Source: Flavobacteriales bacterium | Lineage (GTDB): Bacteria > Bacteroidota > Bacteroidia > Flavobacteriales_F > PHOS-HE28 | Direction: 5' to 3' | DNA length: 64,000 nucleotides | Assembly: GCA_020635725.1 (NCBI GenBank) | Contig: JACJZF010000011.1 | Location: 62,001 to 126,000 of the forward strand | In this document: one piece after another, positions 25,363 to 35,325 of the stretch | How the letters are laid out: the number at the start of each line of letters is the position of its first letter | How positions within the stretch are numbered: position 1 is the stretch's first letter | Made by a program: the position numbers and the translations under genes | Notes under the pieces: generated by a model | The model's database searches: none | What the model was told of the DNA's origin: nothing | The model's input: only the letters and a program-made list of their open reading frames with translations

Positions 25363-26580
25363 ATGGCAGCAGCGTACAGCAGGATCGGCATCATCCGTGA
25401 GGGCAAGGTGCCCGCGGATCGCCGCGTACCGCTCACACCGGCCCAATGCCGTGAGGTGAGCTCCCGATACCCCGATGTGGACCTGGTTGTGCAGCGCAGC
25501 GCGGTCCGGGCCTTCACGGACCAGGAATACGAAGCGGCGGGCGTTCGGCTGGTGGATGACCTCACGGACCGGGAGCTCATCATCGGCGTGAAGGAAGTGC
25601 CCATGGATTCACTGCTGCCCGACAAATCGTATCTCTTCTTCAGCCACACCATCAAGCAACAGGCGCACAACCGCAAATTGATGCATGCGGTGTTGGAGAA
25701 GGGCATCACGTTGATCGATCATGAGCTGCTCACGAACGAGCATGGCGAGCGTGTGCTCGCTTTCGGCTACTGGGCTGGCGTGGTGGGCGCCTACAACGCG
25801 TTCCGCGCGTGGCAGGCCACTGCGGGCGGTCCCGAGCTGAAACCGGCGCATGCCTGCCATGACCTGGAAGAGCTCGAGCGCCATCTGCATGCCTTTCCAT
25901 TACCCCCGGACCTGCGCGTGGTGCTCACCGGCGGCGGGCGCGTGGGCAAAGGCGCCATGGGCGTGCTGGAGCGCGCAGGATTGCAGCATGTGAAGCCCGA
26001 GGAGTTCCTTTCGTCCGACTTCGGAAAGCCGGTGTACACGATCCTGAACACACCGGACCTGTATGAGCGGGAGGATGGCGAACCCTTCGATAAGCAAGCC
26101 TTCCATGCCGACCCGCGAGGGCACCGCGCGAAGCTGCTTCCGTATGCATGTCGAGCGCAGCTCTACATCGCATGCCATTTCTGGGACCCGCGCGGACCCC
26201 AGATCCTCAGCGCCGAAGACCTGCGAGACCCCGCTTTGGCCCTGCGTGCGATCGCCGATATCAGCTGCGATGTGGATGGCCCCATCGACAGCACCCTGCG
26301 GGCATCGACCATCGAGGAGCCGCTCTTCGGCTATGATCGCATTACGGGCGAGGAGGTGGCGGTTGGCGCACCGAACAGCATCACGGTGATGGCCGTGGAC
26401 AACCTGCCCTGCGAGCTGCCGCGCGATGCTTCGCAGGCTTTCGGGCTGGACCTGATGGAACGTGTGCTCCCGAATCTCGTAGGAGACGACGACAAGGGCA
26501 TGATCGAACGAGCGACCATCGTGCAACAGGGCGTTCTGTCGCCCCGCTTCGAGTACCTCGCGGAGTACGCCGGCGCCTGA
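25363..26580 (+). CDS. saccharopine/alanine dehydrogenase-like NAD(P)-dependent oxidoreductase
   Basis: 405 residues with the alanine dehydrogenase/transhydrogenase N-terminal domain (IGIIREGKVPADRRVPLTPAQC, residues 7-28; GVKEVP; YLFFSHTIKQQAHN) and a Rossmann domain with VVLTGGGRVGKGAMGVL (about 186-202). The C-terminal part SISCDVDGPIDSTLRAST-like block is typical of the saccharopine dehydrogenase LYS1 family. The reaction is probably NAD(P)-linked oxidation of an amino or imino acid, but the substrate is not certain; Bacteroidota carry uncharacterised paralogues. The ATG at 25363 was chosen because the conserved domain starts 6 residues later and a -7 element lies just upstream. It diverges from ssrA. 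Confidence 0.83.
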   Translation: MAAAYSRIGIIREGKVPADRRVPLTPAQCREVSSRYPDVDLVVQRSAVRAFTDQEYEAAGVRLVDDLTDRELIIGVKEVPMDSLLPDKSYLFFSHTIKQQAHNRKLMHAVLEKGITLIDHELLTNEHGERVLAFGYWAGVVGAYNAFRAWQATAGGPELKPAHACHDLEELERHLHAFPLPPDLRVVLTGGGRVGKGAMGVLERAGLQHVKPEEFLSSDFGKPVYTILNTPDLYEREDGEPFDKQAFHADPRGHRAKLLPYACRAQLYIACHFWDPRGPQILSAEDLRDPALALRAIADISCDVDGPIDSTLRASTIEEPLFGYDRITGEEVAVGAPNSITVMAVDNLPCELPRDASQAFGLDLMERVLPNLVGDDDKGMIERATIVQQGVLSPRFEYLAEYAGA

Positions 26581-26582
26581 GG

Positions 26583-27149
26583 TCAGGGTTTTCCGAGCCG
26601 CAGCTCGATGATCATCTGCGCATGACTCTCGCTCATGCGGGCCACGTGCGCGTGCATGCGATCGCTCTTGCGTGCCATGGTCAGCAGGCCCAGTCCCGCT
26701 CCGCCCGCATTCGTTCGGCCGTCGCTTGCCAGAAGCTTCAAGAAGCACTCGCGGATATCGGCCTCGCTCATGGCATCGAGCACTTCGATCCGGTGGAGCA
26801 GCATCTGCGCGATGGATGCCGGGACATGGTTGCCCAGGTACAGACGGTAGGCCCCCTCCTGCCTGATGAGCAACACGAAACAGGAAAGCCGCGACTCCGA
26901 TTCCGTGTGCAGTGCAAGGTTGTCCATCCCTTCGCATAGCACATTGAAGAGCCGCTTGCGCAAGGTGGGTGAATCACTGAAGGCAAGGCTTTGCTCCTCC
27001 ATTCGGCGTATGAGCCCCTCTTTCACCGGAAGCTCGATGATCCCGTAGTGCGCGAAGACCACATGGGACCGCTCCTCTGCGCAGAGCGGCAGCAGCATGC
27101 CGGTGGACCAATGGTCCGACCGCAAATGCTCCATGAATGGTGCTTCCAT
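26583..27149 (-). CDS. SiaB-like (DUF6272) protein
   Basis: 188 residues; conserved parts are the helix LFNVLCEGMDNLALHTES (about residues 72-89, the N-box-like segment of GHKL folds), YRLYLGNHVPASIAQML and GGAGLGLLTMARKSDR (about 150-165, the G-box-like loop). This is the pattern of SiaB, a GHKL-type protein kinase that acts on an anti-anti-sigma partner in SiaABCD. No SiaA, SiaC or SiaD partner is in the window. Two starts (27149 and 27134) are possible; the first is given. The convergent gap to the dehydrogenase is 2 bp. Confidence 0.78.
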   Translation of the reverse strand: MEAPFMEHLRSDHWSTGMLLPLCAEERSHVVFAHYGIIELPVKEGLIRRMEEQSLAFSDSPTLRKRLFNVLCEGMDNLALHTESESRLSCFVLLIRQEGAYRLYLGNHVPASIAQMLLHRIEVLDAMSEADIRECFLKLLASDGRTNAGGAGLGLLTMARKSDRMHAHVARMSESHAQMIIELRLGKP

Positions 27150-27293
27150 GAATCTTTCCGAGTTCTCCGAAGCCGGGGGGAACGAAGACCAGCACCGGCC
27201 TGAAGTCGATATACGATGGTATCTGGCCGATGGTTGCATGTGGCCCTTCCAGCCATTCCTGAGAGCCTGACACAGTACCTAGAAACGGCCGGT

Positions 27294-27301
27294 TACATTC
27301 A
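27294..27301 (+). promoter_or_regulatory. possible -7 element of the PKD-protein gene
   Basis: TACATTCA lies 29 nt before the ATG. It may serve the cluster of secreted proteins that follows. Confidence 0.3.
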
Positions 27302-27330
27302 CGATCGCAATTCCAATCCCCGCCGGTCAG

Positions 27331-30246
27331 ATGAAATTCAACCTTCTGAATTCCTGCCTCTTAGCACCCGTGCTATGGCTCGGCTCATTTCATTCTGCGA
27401 ACGGACAGGTTACCATTGAGCTCGGGGATGGCATCCTGAGCAACGGACCCACCGGGCTGCCCTCGGCCTACTCCAACACGCAGCCGGGATCAAGATTCCA
27501 GCTGCTCTTCCTGCAAGGTGAATTGGAAGCGGCGGGCATGAGCGCCGGGACCATCAGCAGCCTGGGCTTTCATGTAGACGTTGCCAGCGGCACCACGTTC
27601 AGCGGATACACGATCCGGATGGGTGTGACCACAGCCACCGCCTTGACGACCAATTGGGAAACAGGCCTCACGGATGTGTGGGGACCCACGGATTTCACGG
27701 ATGCAGCCGGCTGGACGGAACACGTGCTGACCGCGCCGTTCTTCTGGGACGGCAGCTCCAACCTGGTTGTAGAGGCATGTTACTTCAACGGGTCGGCCAC
27801 GGGCTTGAATGCCTCGGTATTCCAATCGACCACGGCATTCACCAGCGCGGTGCAGCGCACCACGCCCAATGCCACCTTGTGCACCGCGCCGGGCGGAACG
27901 CACATCCCGTTCAACCAACGGCCCGATATCCGGTTCGGGTGGACCGCCTTCGATTTGGCGCCAGCCGCGGGCTTCACCTATAACCAGCTCGGATGCGGCA
28001 CCACCGTGACATTCACGGACACCAGCCTGAATCTGCCGAGCGGTTGGGCGTGGGACTTCGGTGATGGCATGATCAGCACGGATCAGGATCCCGTGCACGT
28101 CTACTCCACCTCCGGTACGTACACGGTGACCCTGATATCGAACAACCAGAATGGGCAGGATACCGCGTATGCTGATGTGACCATCGACCTGAACTGGCAG
28201 GCCCCGATTGCCGCGTGCGATGCTCCTTCAACGGGGGATGTCGCCGGGTTCGGCCTTCTCGATGTGTCGTTGAACGGGATGTCGCATCCATCCGCGGATG
28301 CGGTTACCGAAGGATACCTGGACGCCACGTGCTATGCAACCACGGTGACCGAAGGCACCGAGCTGACCATCGCGCTGAGCGCGGATGCCGCCGCCGCGCA
28401 CGCGATGCGCGTTTGGGCCGACTGGGATGGCAGCGGGTCCTTCAGCGCGAATGAGCTGGTGCTGACCGGCGAGGGCAGCAGTGCCAGCGCCAGCTTGATC
28501 GTGCCGGCCGGCTCCCTGCTGAACACGCCCTTGCGCCTGCGGGCGGTGGCGGCCTATTCGCTCGTGACGCCGAACCCTGCTGCATGCGGCACCATCGCCT
28601 ATGGGCAAGCCGAGGACTACACGATCATCGTGGTGCCCAACCTCAACCCGCCGATCGCCTCGTTCACGGCATCACCGCTGATCTCCTGCGACGGCACGGT
28701 TCAGTTCCACGATGCCTCCTTGAATGTGCCGACCGCTTGGAGCTGGGACTTCGGCGATGGCACTGGCTCCAGCGACCAGGACCCGGTGCACACGTTCACG
28801 GCGAGCGGCATCTATACCATCACGCTCACGGCCATCAATGCCAACGGGCAGGACGACACGGTCTCCGTGGACCTGGTGAGCGTGAATCTGGGATCGCAGC
28901 CGAGCGCACCCCAATGCGCTCCGCAGACCACCGCTTATTGCTGCGGCTATGGCATCGTGGGGTTCAGCTTCGCGGGAATCAGCACCAATACCGAAGACGG
29001 CAGCGCCGGATACGAGGACCTTTCCTGCGGGAACACCGCGCTGGTGGAGGAAGGCCAGACCTATGCCTGGAGCGTGAGCCATGCCGATGCGACTCCGCAC
29101 GATACCCGGATCTGGATCGATCTGGACAACGATGGGGCCTTCGCTGCGAACGAGCTCATCGCCGTGGCCCTGGATGCCGCTTCGCCGAGCGGGTTCACTG
29201 CTATCCCTGCAGGAAGCGTGTATGACGCGCCGCTCCGCCTACGGGTGCAGAGCGATGTGATCGGGCAGAGCACGAGTGCATGTGATGCGCCGCTCTTCGG
29301 TCAGGTCGAGGACTATGCTGCCATTGTCTCGCAGAATACAGCGCCTCCTGAAGCGGCCTTCAGCGCGACGCCAACGATCACCTGCGACGGCGTGGTGCAA
29401 TTCACCGACCAGAGCACCAATATCCCGAACAGCTGGGTGTGGGATTTCGGTGATGGCAGTTCCAGCACTGAGCAGAATCCATTGCATACCTACGCCGCAC
29501 TGGGCACCTACACGGTGACACTGACAGCCAGCAACGACTTCGGCGGCGACATGGCGATCCAGAATGCGCTCATCGAATTCATTCCAGCGTGGCAGTGCGA
29601 CACCTTACAGATGACACAGGCCAATTCGAACAGCACCGAATGCGTCGGGATACTTGCGGATAGCGGCGGACCGAACGGACCTGTTCAAGGAGGCACATCC
29701 GGCTCGTACACGATAAGCCCCATAGGCGCGGAGCAGGTCACGCTCACCTTCAGCCAATTCCAATGGGGCAACAACCCGAACAGGTTCCTGGCGATCTACG
29801 ATGGACCGACCGTGGGCAGCCCGTTGATTGGCACGTTCACCGGCAATGGTTTGGGCCAATTGCCGAACAATGGCGTGATCACCAGCAGCGGGCCGAGCAT
29901 CACCTTGAGACAGGAGCAGAATGGGGGCGGACCGCCATCCAACGCCGCTGGTTTCCTGCTCACCTGGAACTGCTCCTTGACCGGGATCGATGAGCAGGTC
30001 GAAGGCATCAGCCGGGTGTTCCCGCAGCCTGCCCATGATTGGTTCATCACGGAATTCACCGCAGCGGAAAGCACAACGCGCGTGGCGGAGCTGCGAGATG
30101 CACTGGGCCAAGCGGTGTTGCTCAAATCGATACCGGCCGGCGCCGGGATGCTCCGGATGGAGACAGGAGACCTGCCGCCCGGACTGTACGTCCTTCGTAT
30201 CACCAGCGGGACGCGAAGCTCTTCCCGCGCATTGATCATCCGATAG
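27331..30246 (+). CDS. secreted PKD/GEVED/CUB multidomain protein with T9SS type A sorting domain
   Basis: 971 residues with a signal peptide (about 1-25, cut near ANGQ). Domain order: an N-terminal beta domain (about 26-210), PKD 1 (WDFGDGM, about 248), GEVED 1 (ending GQAEDYTI, about 428), PKD 2 (WDFGDGT, about 473), GEVED 2 (ending GQVEDYAAIV, about 665), PKD 3 (WDFGDGS, about 710), a CUB-like region (about 765-885) and a type A T9SS sorting domain (VFPQPAHDWF to RALIIR, about 897-971). PKD and GEVED modules are common in secreted adhesins and hydrolases. No catalytic domain is recognised. It ends 3 bp before the next secreted-protein gene. Confidence 0.9.
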   Translation: MKFNLLNSCLLAPVLWLGSFHSANGQVTIELGDGILSNGPTGLPSAYSNTQPGSRFQLLFLQGELEAAGMSAGTISSLGFHVDVASGTTFSGYTIRMGVTTATALTTNWETGLTDVWGPTDFTDAAGWTEHVLTAPFFWDGSSNLVVEACYFNGSATGLNASVFQSTTAFTSAVQRTTPNATLCTAPGGTHIPFNQRPDIRFGWTAFDLAPAAGFTYNQLGCGTTVTFTDTSLNLPSGWAWDFGDGMISTDQDPVHVYSTSGTYTVTLISNNQNGQDTAYADVTIDLNWQAPIAACDAPSTGDVAGFGLLDVSLNGMSHPSADAVTEGYLDATCYATTVTEGTELTIALSADAAAAHAMRVWADWDGSGSFSANELVLTGEGSSASASLIVPAGSLLNTPLRLRAVAAYSLVTPNPAACGTIAYGQAEDYTIIVVPNLNPPIASFTASPLISCDGTVQFHDASLNVPTAWSWDFGDGTGSSDQDPVHTFTASGIYTITLTAINANGQDDTVSVDLVSVNLGSQPSAPQCAPQTTAYCCGYGIVGFSFAGISTNTEDGSAGYEDLSCGNTALVEEGQTYAWSVSHADATPHDTRIWIDLDNDGAFAANELIAVALDAASPSGFTAIPAGSVYDAPLRLRVQSDVIGQSTSACDAPLFGQVEDYAAIVSQNTAPPEAAFSATPTITCDGVVQFTDQSTNIPNSWVWDFGDGSSSTEQNPLHTYAALGTYTVTLTASNDFGGDMAIQNALIEFIPAWQCDTLQMTQANSNSTECVGILADSGGPNGPVQGGTSGSYTISPIGAEQVTLTFSQFQWGNNPNRFLAIYDGPTVGSPLIGTFTGNGLGQLPNNGVITSSGPSITLRQEQNGGGPPSNAAGFLLTWNCSLTGIDEQVEGISRVFPQPAHDWFITEFTAAESTTRVAELRDALGQAVLLKSIPAGAGMLRMETGDLPPGLYVLRITSGTRSSSRALIIR

Positions 30247-30249
30247 GCC

Positions 30250-33200
30250 ATGCGCGCGCTCATCACCTCCATCCTGCTCACGGGCCTGGTCGTGCTCGGA
30301 GGCACCGCGAACGCCACGCACCTCATTGGCGGCAACCTCGGCTACGCCTATATCGGCGAGACGGCCCCTGGCAGCCAGATCTACCGTTACCAGGTGTACG
30401 TGGAGTTCTACATGAACTGCGGCGACGACAGCAACTGGCAGTTCCTGTACGATATCCTGAACACCAATGGCGGGGTGATGCCGGTGGGGGTGTATCCGCA
30501 GGACCCTGCCGCGCCGAACGCCAACAAGCCCTTGCTCACCGTTGCGAACCTGGCCCTGGTGGACAGCGCGTACATCGTGCCTGATCTGCCCGGTGGCTGC
30601 TCCGTGGGCGCGGGGCTCTGCACGGAACGCGGTTACCTCACCGGCACGGTGGATCTCCCGCTCAACTTCGGCGGCTATCATCTGTACTTCCAGATGAACG
30701 CGCGCAACCTCTCCATCACCAACCTCTTCAATCCGAATAACACAGGCATCGGTTACTACGCCTTCATCCCTCCGCCCTTGCTTCAGAATTCCTCGCCGAT
30801 CTGGCTTGGAGTTCCCACCCCGCTGCTCTGCATCAACGACACGAGCACCTTCGTGAACTCGGCCACCGACCCCGATGGCGACCAGCTCATCTTCTCGTTC
30901 GAAGTTCCCTACAACAGCGTTGACAATGGCGGCGGGATCATTCCTCCGCCGAACCAGCTGCCGAACGCGATCCCCTTGGTGAATTACGTCGGCGGCTACA
31001 GCGTTAACCAGCCCTTCGGCGCAGGAGGGTACTCCTTCATCAATGGAGCCACGGGGCTCACGCAATACATGCCGACAGTGCAAGGCAACTACGTGGTGGC
31101 CGTGGAGGTGAAGGAGTACCGGAACGGTGTGCTCATCGGCCGCACACGGAGGGATCTGCAGCTCCAGGCCGTGGTATGCCCCCCGAACGATGCCCCGGAA
31201 TCAGTGGGCACGCAAGGAACGAGCTTCACCGTGCAGGCCGGCGATGTCCTGTGCTTCGACATCGGTTTCGAGGACCCGAATGCCGATTCGTTGCTGCTGA
31301 CCGCGAGCGGGACCATCTTCGACGGGAACCTCTTCAACCCGCCAGCTACCATCATGGCGCCGATCAGCGGATCGACAACCGTGGGGAGCACCTTCTGTTG
31401 GGACACCGATTGCAGTCAGGCCCAGGATCAGCCCTACCTCTTCAGCGTGAGCGTGACGGACAACGGCTGCCCGCCCCGCACCTTGGATGTGGTGTATCAA
31501 GTGACCGTGCAGGGATTCGCCGGGCCCACATCGATCACGGGCGCCGCGCAGGTATGCACGGGTGCGAATGGCAGCGCTTATTCGACCGTGTCGATCAGCG
31601 GTGCCGACTACCTATGGAGCGTCAGTGGCGGCGTGATCTCGAACGGACAGGGCACCAGTGCCATCACGGTGGATTGGGGCACGGCAGGACCAGGAAGTGT
31701 TCAGGTATTCGCGACCAATGCGCAGGGCTGCAGCAGCTCTCCCGTGAGCCTTCCGGTGAACATTGCAGCGCTCCCCGTGGCGAATGCCGGTTCGGACATC
31801 GCGATCTGCCCAGGTCAATCGACCCCGATTGGCGGCGCGCCGACCGGACCCGCAGGCAGCGGCTACACATGGTCCCCAGCTATCGGACTCAGCAGCGCTT
31901 CAGCCGCCAACCCGACGGCGACACCGAGCGCGACCACCGCGTACATCGTTCAGGTGAGCAATGCCGGATGCGTGAGCCGCGACACGATCATCGTTACCGT
32001 GAACCAACCGACCGTGAGCGCAAGCGATGATGCCGCGCTTTGCCTCGGGGGCTCGGTGCAGCTCAATGCCACTGGCGTGGGCACATTCCAATGGTCGCCC
32101 GCCGCCGGGCTCGACGCCTCGGACATCGCTGATCCCGTGGCCACTCCAGGCACCACCACGACCTATGTCGTGGAATTGTCCGACGGAATCGGATGCACAG
32201 CGATCGATAGCGTGACTATTGTGGTCAACGCACTGCCCGTTGTCGATGCAGGAATCGATGCAACGCCATGTCCTGGTACAGCCTATGCGCTTGGCGGCAA
32301 TCCCACCGGGCCTGCGGGCGGCACCTTCGCGTGGACACCGAGCATCGGATTGAGCAATGCCAGCTCCCCGAACCCGACGCTCACGGTATCCACGGACCAG
32401 GTCTACATCGTGTCCGTGACCGATGTGAATCAATGCACGAGCAGCGATACCGTGGAGGTGACCGTGCTCCCGCTTCCCGATGTGGATGCTGGTCCCGATC
32501 TCGAGGTCTGTTTCGGAGGAAGCATCCAGCTGCAAGGCTCGGGCAACGGCAATCTGCTGTGGACCCCGAATTTCGGATTGAGCGACCCCACCATACCGGA
32601 TCCGATCTGCACGCCGGAGCAGACCACGGTGTACACGCTTACGGTCACCGATGCCAATACATGCACCAACAGCGATCAGGCGCTGGTCACCGTGAATGTG
32701 CTACCCAGCGCGGATGCAGGGCCTGACCGGGTAATCTGCCTCGGGGACTCCGTAACGATCGGCATGCCCAGCCCCGGCTCGTTCACATGGTCGCCCGCCA
32801 ACGGCCTCAGCGACCCCAACACGTCCACACCGCTCGCCTCCCCCGCTGTGAGCACGATGTACCATGTGACCGTGAGCGATTCGAACGCCTGCGCATTGAC
32901 TGACAGTGTCTTCGTATCCGTGACCGCGCCGATTAGCGCTGGGGGCGATGGAAGCGTGACCATCTGCTCCAACATGGGTGCGTGGCTCTTCGACTACCTG
33001 ACTGGACCCTACGATCCATCTGGAGGTTGGCAGGACCCTGCATTCAACGACGATGACGCCAACTTCGAGCTGGCATTCGGCGATGACCCAGGCAACTGGT
33101 ATTACATCGTGCAAGTGGTAAACAGCGCCTGCCCGCCTGACACCGCGGTGGTGCAGGTGAGTGTGAATCCGCTGCCGGAGGCGGGCTTCGACCAGAACGT

Positions 33201-35325
33201 GACCGTGTGCAGCAGCGATGCCCCTTTCCCCTTGCCATTGAGCCTGGGGATCGACGACACGACGGGGACGTGGTACGACCCCAACCTCGTTGCCACCGCG
33301 AACATGTACACACCCGGCACTTCGCCAGCAGGGACCTACCTGTATGTGCTGATGGGCGCAGCGCCTTGCCCGAACGACACCGCCTTCGTGACGGTGAGTG
33401 AATCGGCTGCCGTGGACCCGGGCGAGAACGGCAGCGTGCTCCTCTGCGGAAGCGGTACAGCCTTCACCATGACCGATTCACTGGGCGGGACCCCGAACCT
33501 GGGCGGCGCATGGTTCACCCCGACGAACGCCCCGCACCTGGCGCAATTCGACCCGGGGATTGACCCCGAGGGCACATGGTTCTATGTCACTGCCGCTGGA
33601 ACGGCCTGTCAGGACACCGCCCTGCTGACCATCGCCTTGATCGTGCCCACGCCAACCTTCAACGGCGATGACGTGCTGTGCGCCGGTGACACCTCGCAGA
33701 TCACGGTCTCGGGCGGTGTCTCTTACCTCTGGTCTCCCACGATCGGCATCAGTGATCCCGCGATTTCCGACCCGCTGGTATTCCCGGATCAATCCACCAC
33801 CTACACCGTAACGATCACCGATGAGAACGGGTGCCTCGGCAGCGGGCCGCTCACCATCACGGTGCATGCCTTGCCAGCGGTTGACGCGGGAACCGATGCG
33901 GCAATCTGCGCGGGAGGCTCAGCCGACATCGGTGGCAGCCCCACGAGCCCGACCGCAACAAGCTTCACGTGGACCCCTGCCACTGGCCTCAGCAACGTGA
34001 GCGATCCGAATCCGACCGCGACACCATCGGTCACGACCACGTACTCGGTCTCGGTGATGGACGCGAACCAGTGCGCCAATGCCGACGAGGTCACCATCAC
34101 CGTGAACCCGTTGCCGAGCATCGATGCCGGTCCGGACCTGCAGGTCTGCAGCGGGAGCAACGTGACCATCGACGCGACGGGCAGTGGCAACTTCGCCTGG
34201 TCTCCCGAAACCGACCTGAACGACCCAACAGCCGAGGACCCCATCGCCACGCCAGCGACGACGCAGACCTACACCGTGACCCTGACTGACGCGAACGGCT
34301 GCATAGCGACAGATGAAGTCGTCGTCACGGTGAATGCGCCGCCGACCGCCGATGCAGGAACGGACAGCTGGTTGTGCCAGGGCTTCGCAGCAGATCTGAG
34401 CGGCAGCACGAGTGGGGGCACCGCTGCGTGGAGCCCATCCGCGAGCATTGCTGACGCCGGCGCGTTGATCACCACGGCATCGCCCACGGCCACCACCACC
34501 TTCACGCTCACCATCACCGATGCGAACAACTGCGTGGCGAGTGACGTGGTGACGATCACGGTCGGCAACGATCCTCCCATCGACGCGGGACCCGATGCGA
34601 CCACGTGCGGCGGCATACCGGTGCAGCTGGGTGGATCGCCCACAAGCGTGGCCGGCAGCAGTTTCTCGTGGTCGCCTGCGATCGGGCTCGATGATCCGAG
34701 CAGCCCCAATCCGCTAGCCACCATCGGCGTTACCACCACCTATACCCTTACTGTGAGCAACGACACGTGCACCAGCTCGCAACCGGTCACCATCAGCATC
34801 GGTGGCAACGGCCAGGCCGATTTCAGCGCGCGGTTCGAAGCAGGATGCGATGCGCTTCGTGGTTTCTTCATCGATGAGAGCACCGATGCCATCACCTGGC
34901 ACTGGGATTTCGGCAACGGGGCGAACAGCCAATCGCGGAATCCGCAGGCCTTTCTTCCCTATGGCACGAACAGCCTGGTCACCTTGATCATCACCGACGC
35001 GAGCGGTTGCGCCGATACCACCTCGCAGCTCTTCACGATGGACACCTACGCCAATCTGGTGAGCATCGACGTGCCCAATGTCTTCACCCCGAACGGCGAT
35101 GGGCAGAATGATGTGTTCACGCTCGACACCCAAGCCTTCCTGGGACCATGCGCGGACATGCATGTGTACAACCGCTGGGGCGAAGCCGTGTTCGTGAGCC
35201 AGGGCGGCAACATCACCTGGGACGGCCGGAACTTCAGTGGCGAACCCTGCGTGGCGGGCACGTACTTCTACGCCATCGAGGTGAACGGATTGGAGTTCAA
35301 GGGCTCGCTGACCCTCTTGCGGTGA
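30250..35325 (+). CDS. giant surface protein with Ig-like repeats and T9SS type B (CHU_C) C-terminus
   Basis: 1691 residues, signal peptide (1-22, cut near NATH). The N-terminal module (ATHLIGGNLGY onward, about 23-430) with NDTSTFVNSATDPDGDQL resembles Bacteroidota surface proteins. Then about ten repeats of 80-90 residues with the framework DAGPD..ICxG, xGGxPTxPxGxxFxWSPAxGL, NPxAxPxxTTTYxVxVTDxxxC and VTVN, interrupted by two longer divergent modules (about 905-1125). A PKD-like WDFGNG unit (about 1555) and the terminal VFTPNGDGQND domain (about 1618-1691) complete it. Type B domains direct T9SS export and surface attachment. It probably acts as an adhesin or matrix protein; its near-identical repeats invite recombination. 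Confidence 0.9.
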   Translation: MRALITSILLTGLVVLGGTANATHLIGGNLGYAYIGETAPGSQIYRYQVYVEFYMNCGDDSNWQFLYDILNTNGGVMPVGVYPQDPAAPNANKPLLTVANLALVDSAYIVPDLPGGCSVGAGLCTERGYLTGTVDLPLNFGGYHLYFQMNARNLSITNLFNPNNTGIGYYAFIPPPLLQNSSPIWLGVPTPLLCINDTSTFVNSATDPDGDQLIFSFEVPYNSVDNGGGIIPPPNQLPNAIPLVNYVGGYSVNQPFGAGGYSFINGATGLTQYMPTVQGNYVVAVEVKEYRNGVLIGRTRRDLQLQAVVCPPNDAPESVGTQGTSFTVQAGDVLCFDIGFEDPNADSLLLTASGTIFDGNLFNPPATIMAPISGSTTVGSTFCWDTDCSQAQDQPYLFSVSVTDNGCPPRTLDVVYQVTVQGFAGPTSITGAAQVCTGANGSAYSTVSISGADYLWSVSGGVISNGQGTSAITVDWGTAGPGSVQVFATNAQGCSSSPVSLPVNIAALPVANAGSDIAICPGQSTPIGGAPTGPAGSGYTWSPAIGLSSASAANPTATPSATTAYIVQVSNAGCVSRDTIIVTVNQPTVSASDDAALCLGGSVQLNATGVGTFQWSPAAGLDASDIADPVATPGTTTTYVVELSDGIGCTAIDSVTIVVNALPVVDAGIDATPCPGTAYALGGNPTGPAGGTFAWTPSIGLSNASSPNPTLTVSTDQVYIVSVTDVNQCTSSDTVEVTVLPLPDVDAGPDLEVCFGGSIQLQGSGNGNLLWTPNFGLSDPTIPDPICTPEQTTVYTLTVTDANTCTNSDQALVTVNVLPSADAGPDRVICLGDSVTIGMPSPGSFTWSPANGLSDPNTSTPLASPAVSTMYHVTVSDSNACALTDSVFVSVTAPISAGGDGSVTICSNMGAWLFDYLTGPYDPSGGWQDPAFNDDDANFELAFGDDPGNWYYIVQVVNSACPPDTAVVQVSVNPLPEAGFDQNVTVCSSDAPFPLPLSLGIDDTTGTWYDPNLVATANMYTPGTSPAGTYLYVLMGAAPCPNDTAFVTVSESAAVDPGENGSVLLCGSGTAFTMTDSLGGTPNLGGAWFTPTNAPHLAQFDPGIDPEGTWFYVTAAGTACQDTALLTIALIVPTPTFNGDDVLCAGDTSQITVSGGVSYLWSPTIGISDPAISDPLVFPDQSTTYTVTITDENGCLGSGPLTITVHALPAVDAGTDAAICAGGSADIGGSPTSPTATSFTWTPATGLSNVSDPNPTATPSVTTTYSVSVMDANQCANADEVTITVNPLPSIDAGPDLQVCSGSNVTIDATGSGNFAWSPETDLNDPTAEDPIATPATTQTYTVTLTDANGCIATDEVVVTVNAPPTADAGTDSWLCQGFAADLSGSTSGGTAAWSPSASIADAGALITTASPTATTTFTLTITDANNCVASDVVTITVGNDPPIDAGPDATTCGGIPVQLGGSPTSVAGSSFSWSPAIGLDDPSSPNPLATIGVTTTYTLTVSNDTCTSSQPVTISIGGNGQADFSARFEAGCDALRGFFIDESTDAITWHWDFGNGANSQSRNPQAFLPYGTNSLVTLIITDASGCADTTSQLFTMDTYANLVSIDVPNVFTPNGDGQNDVFTLDTQAFLGPCADMHVYNRWGEAVFVSQGGNITWDGRNFSGEPCVAGTYFYAIEVNGLEFKGSLTLLR

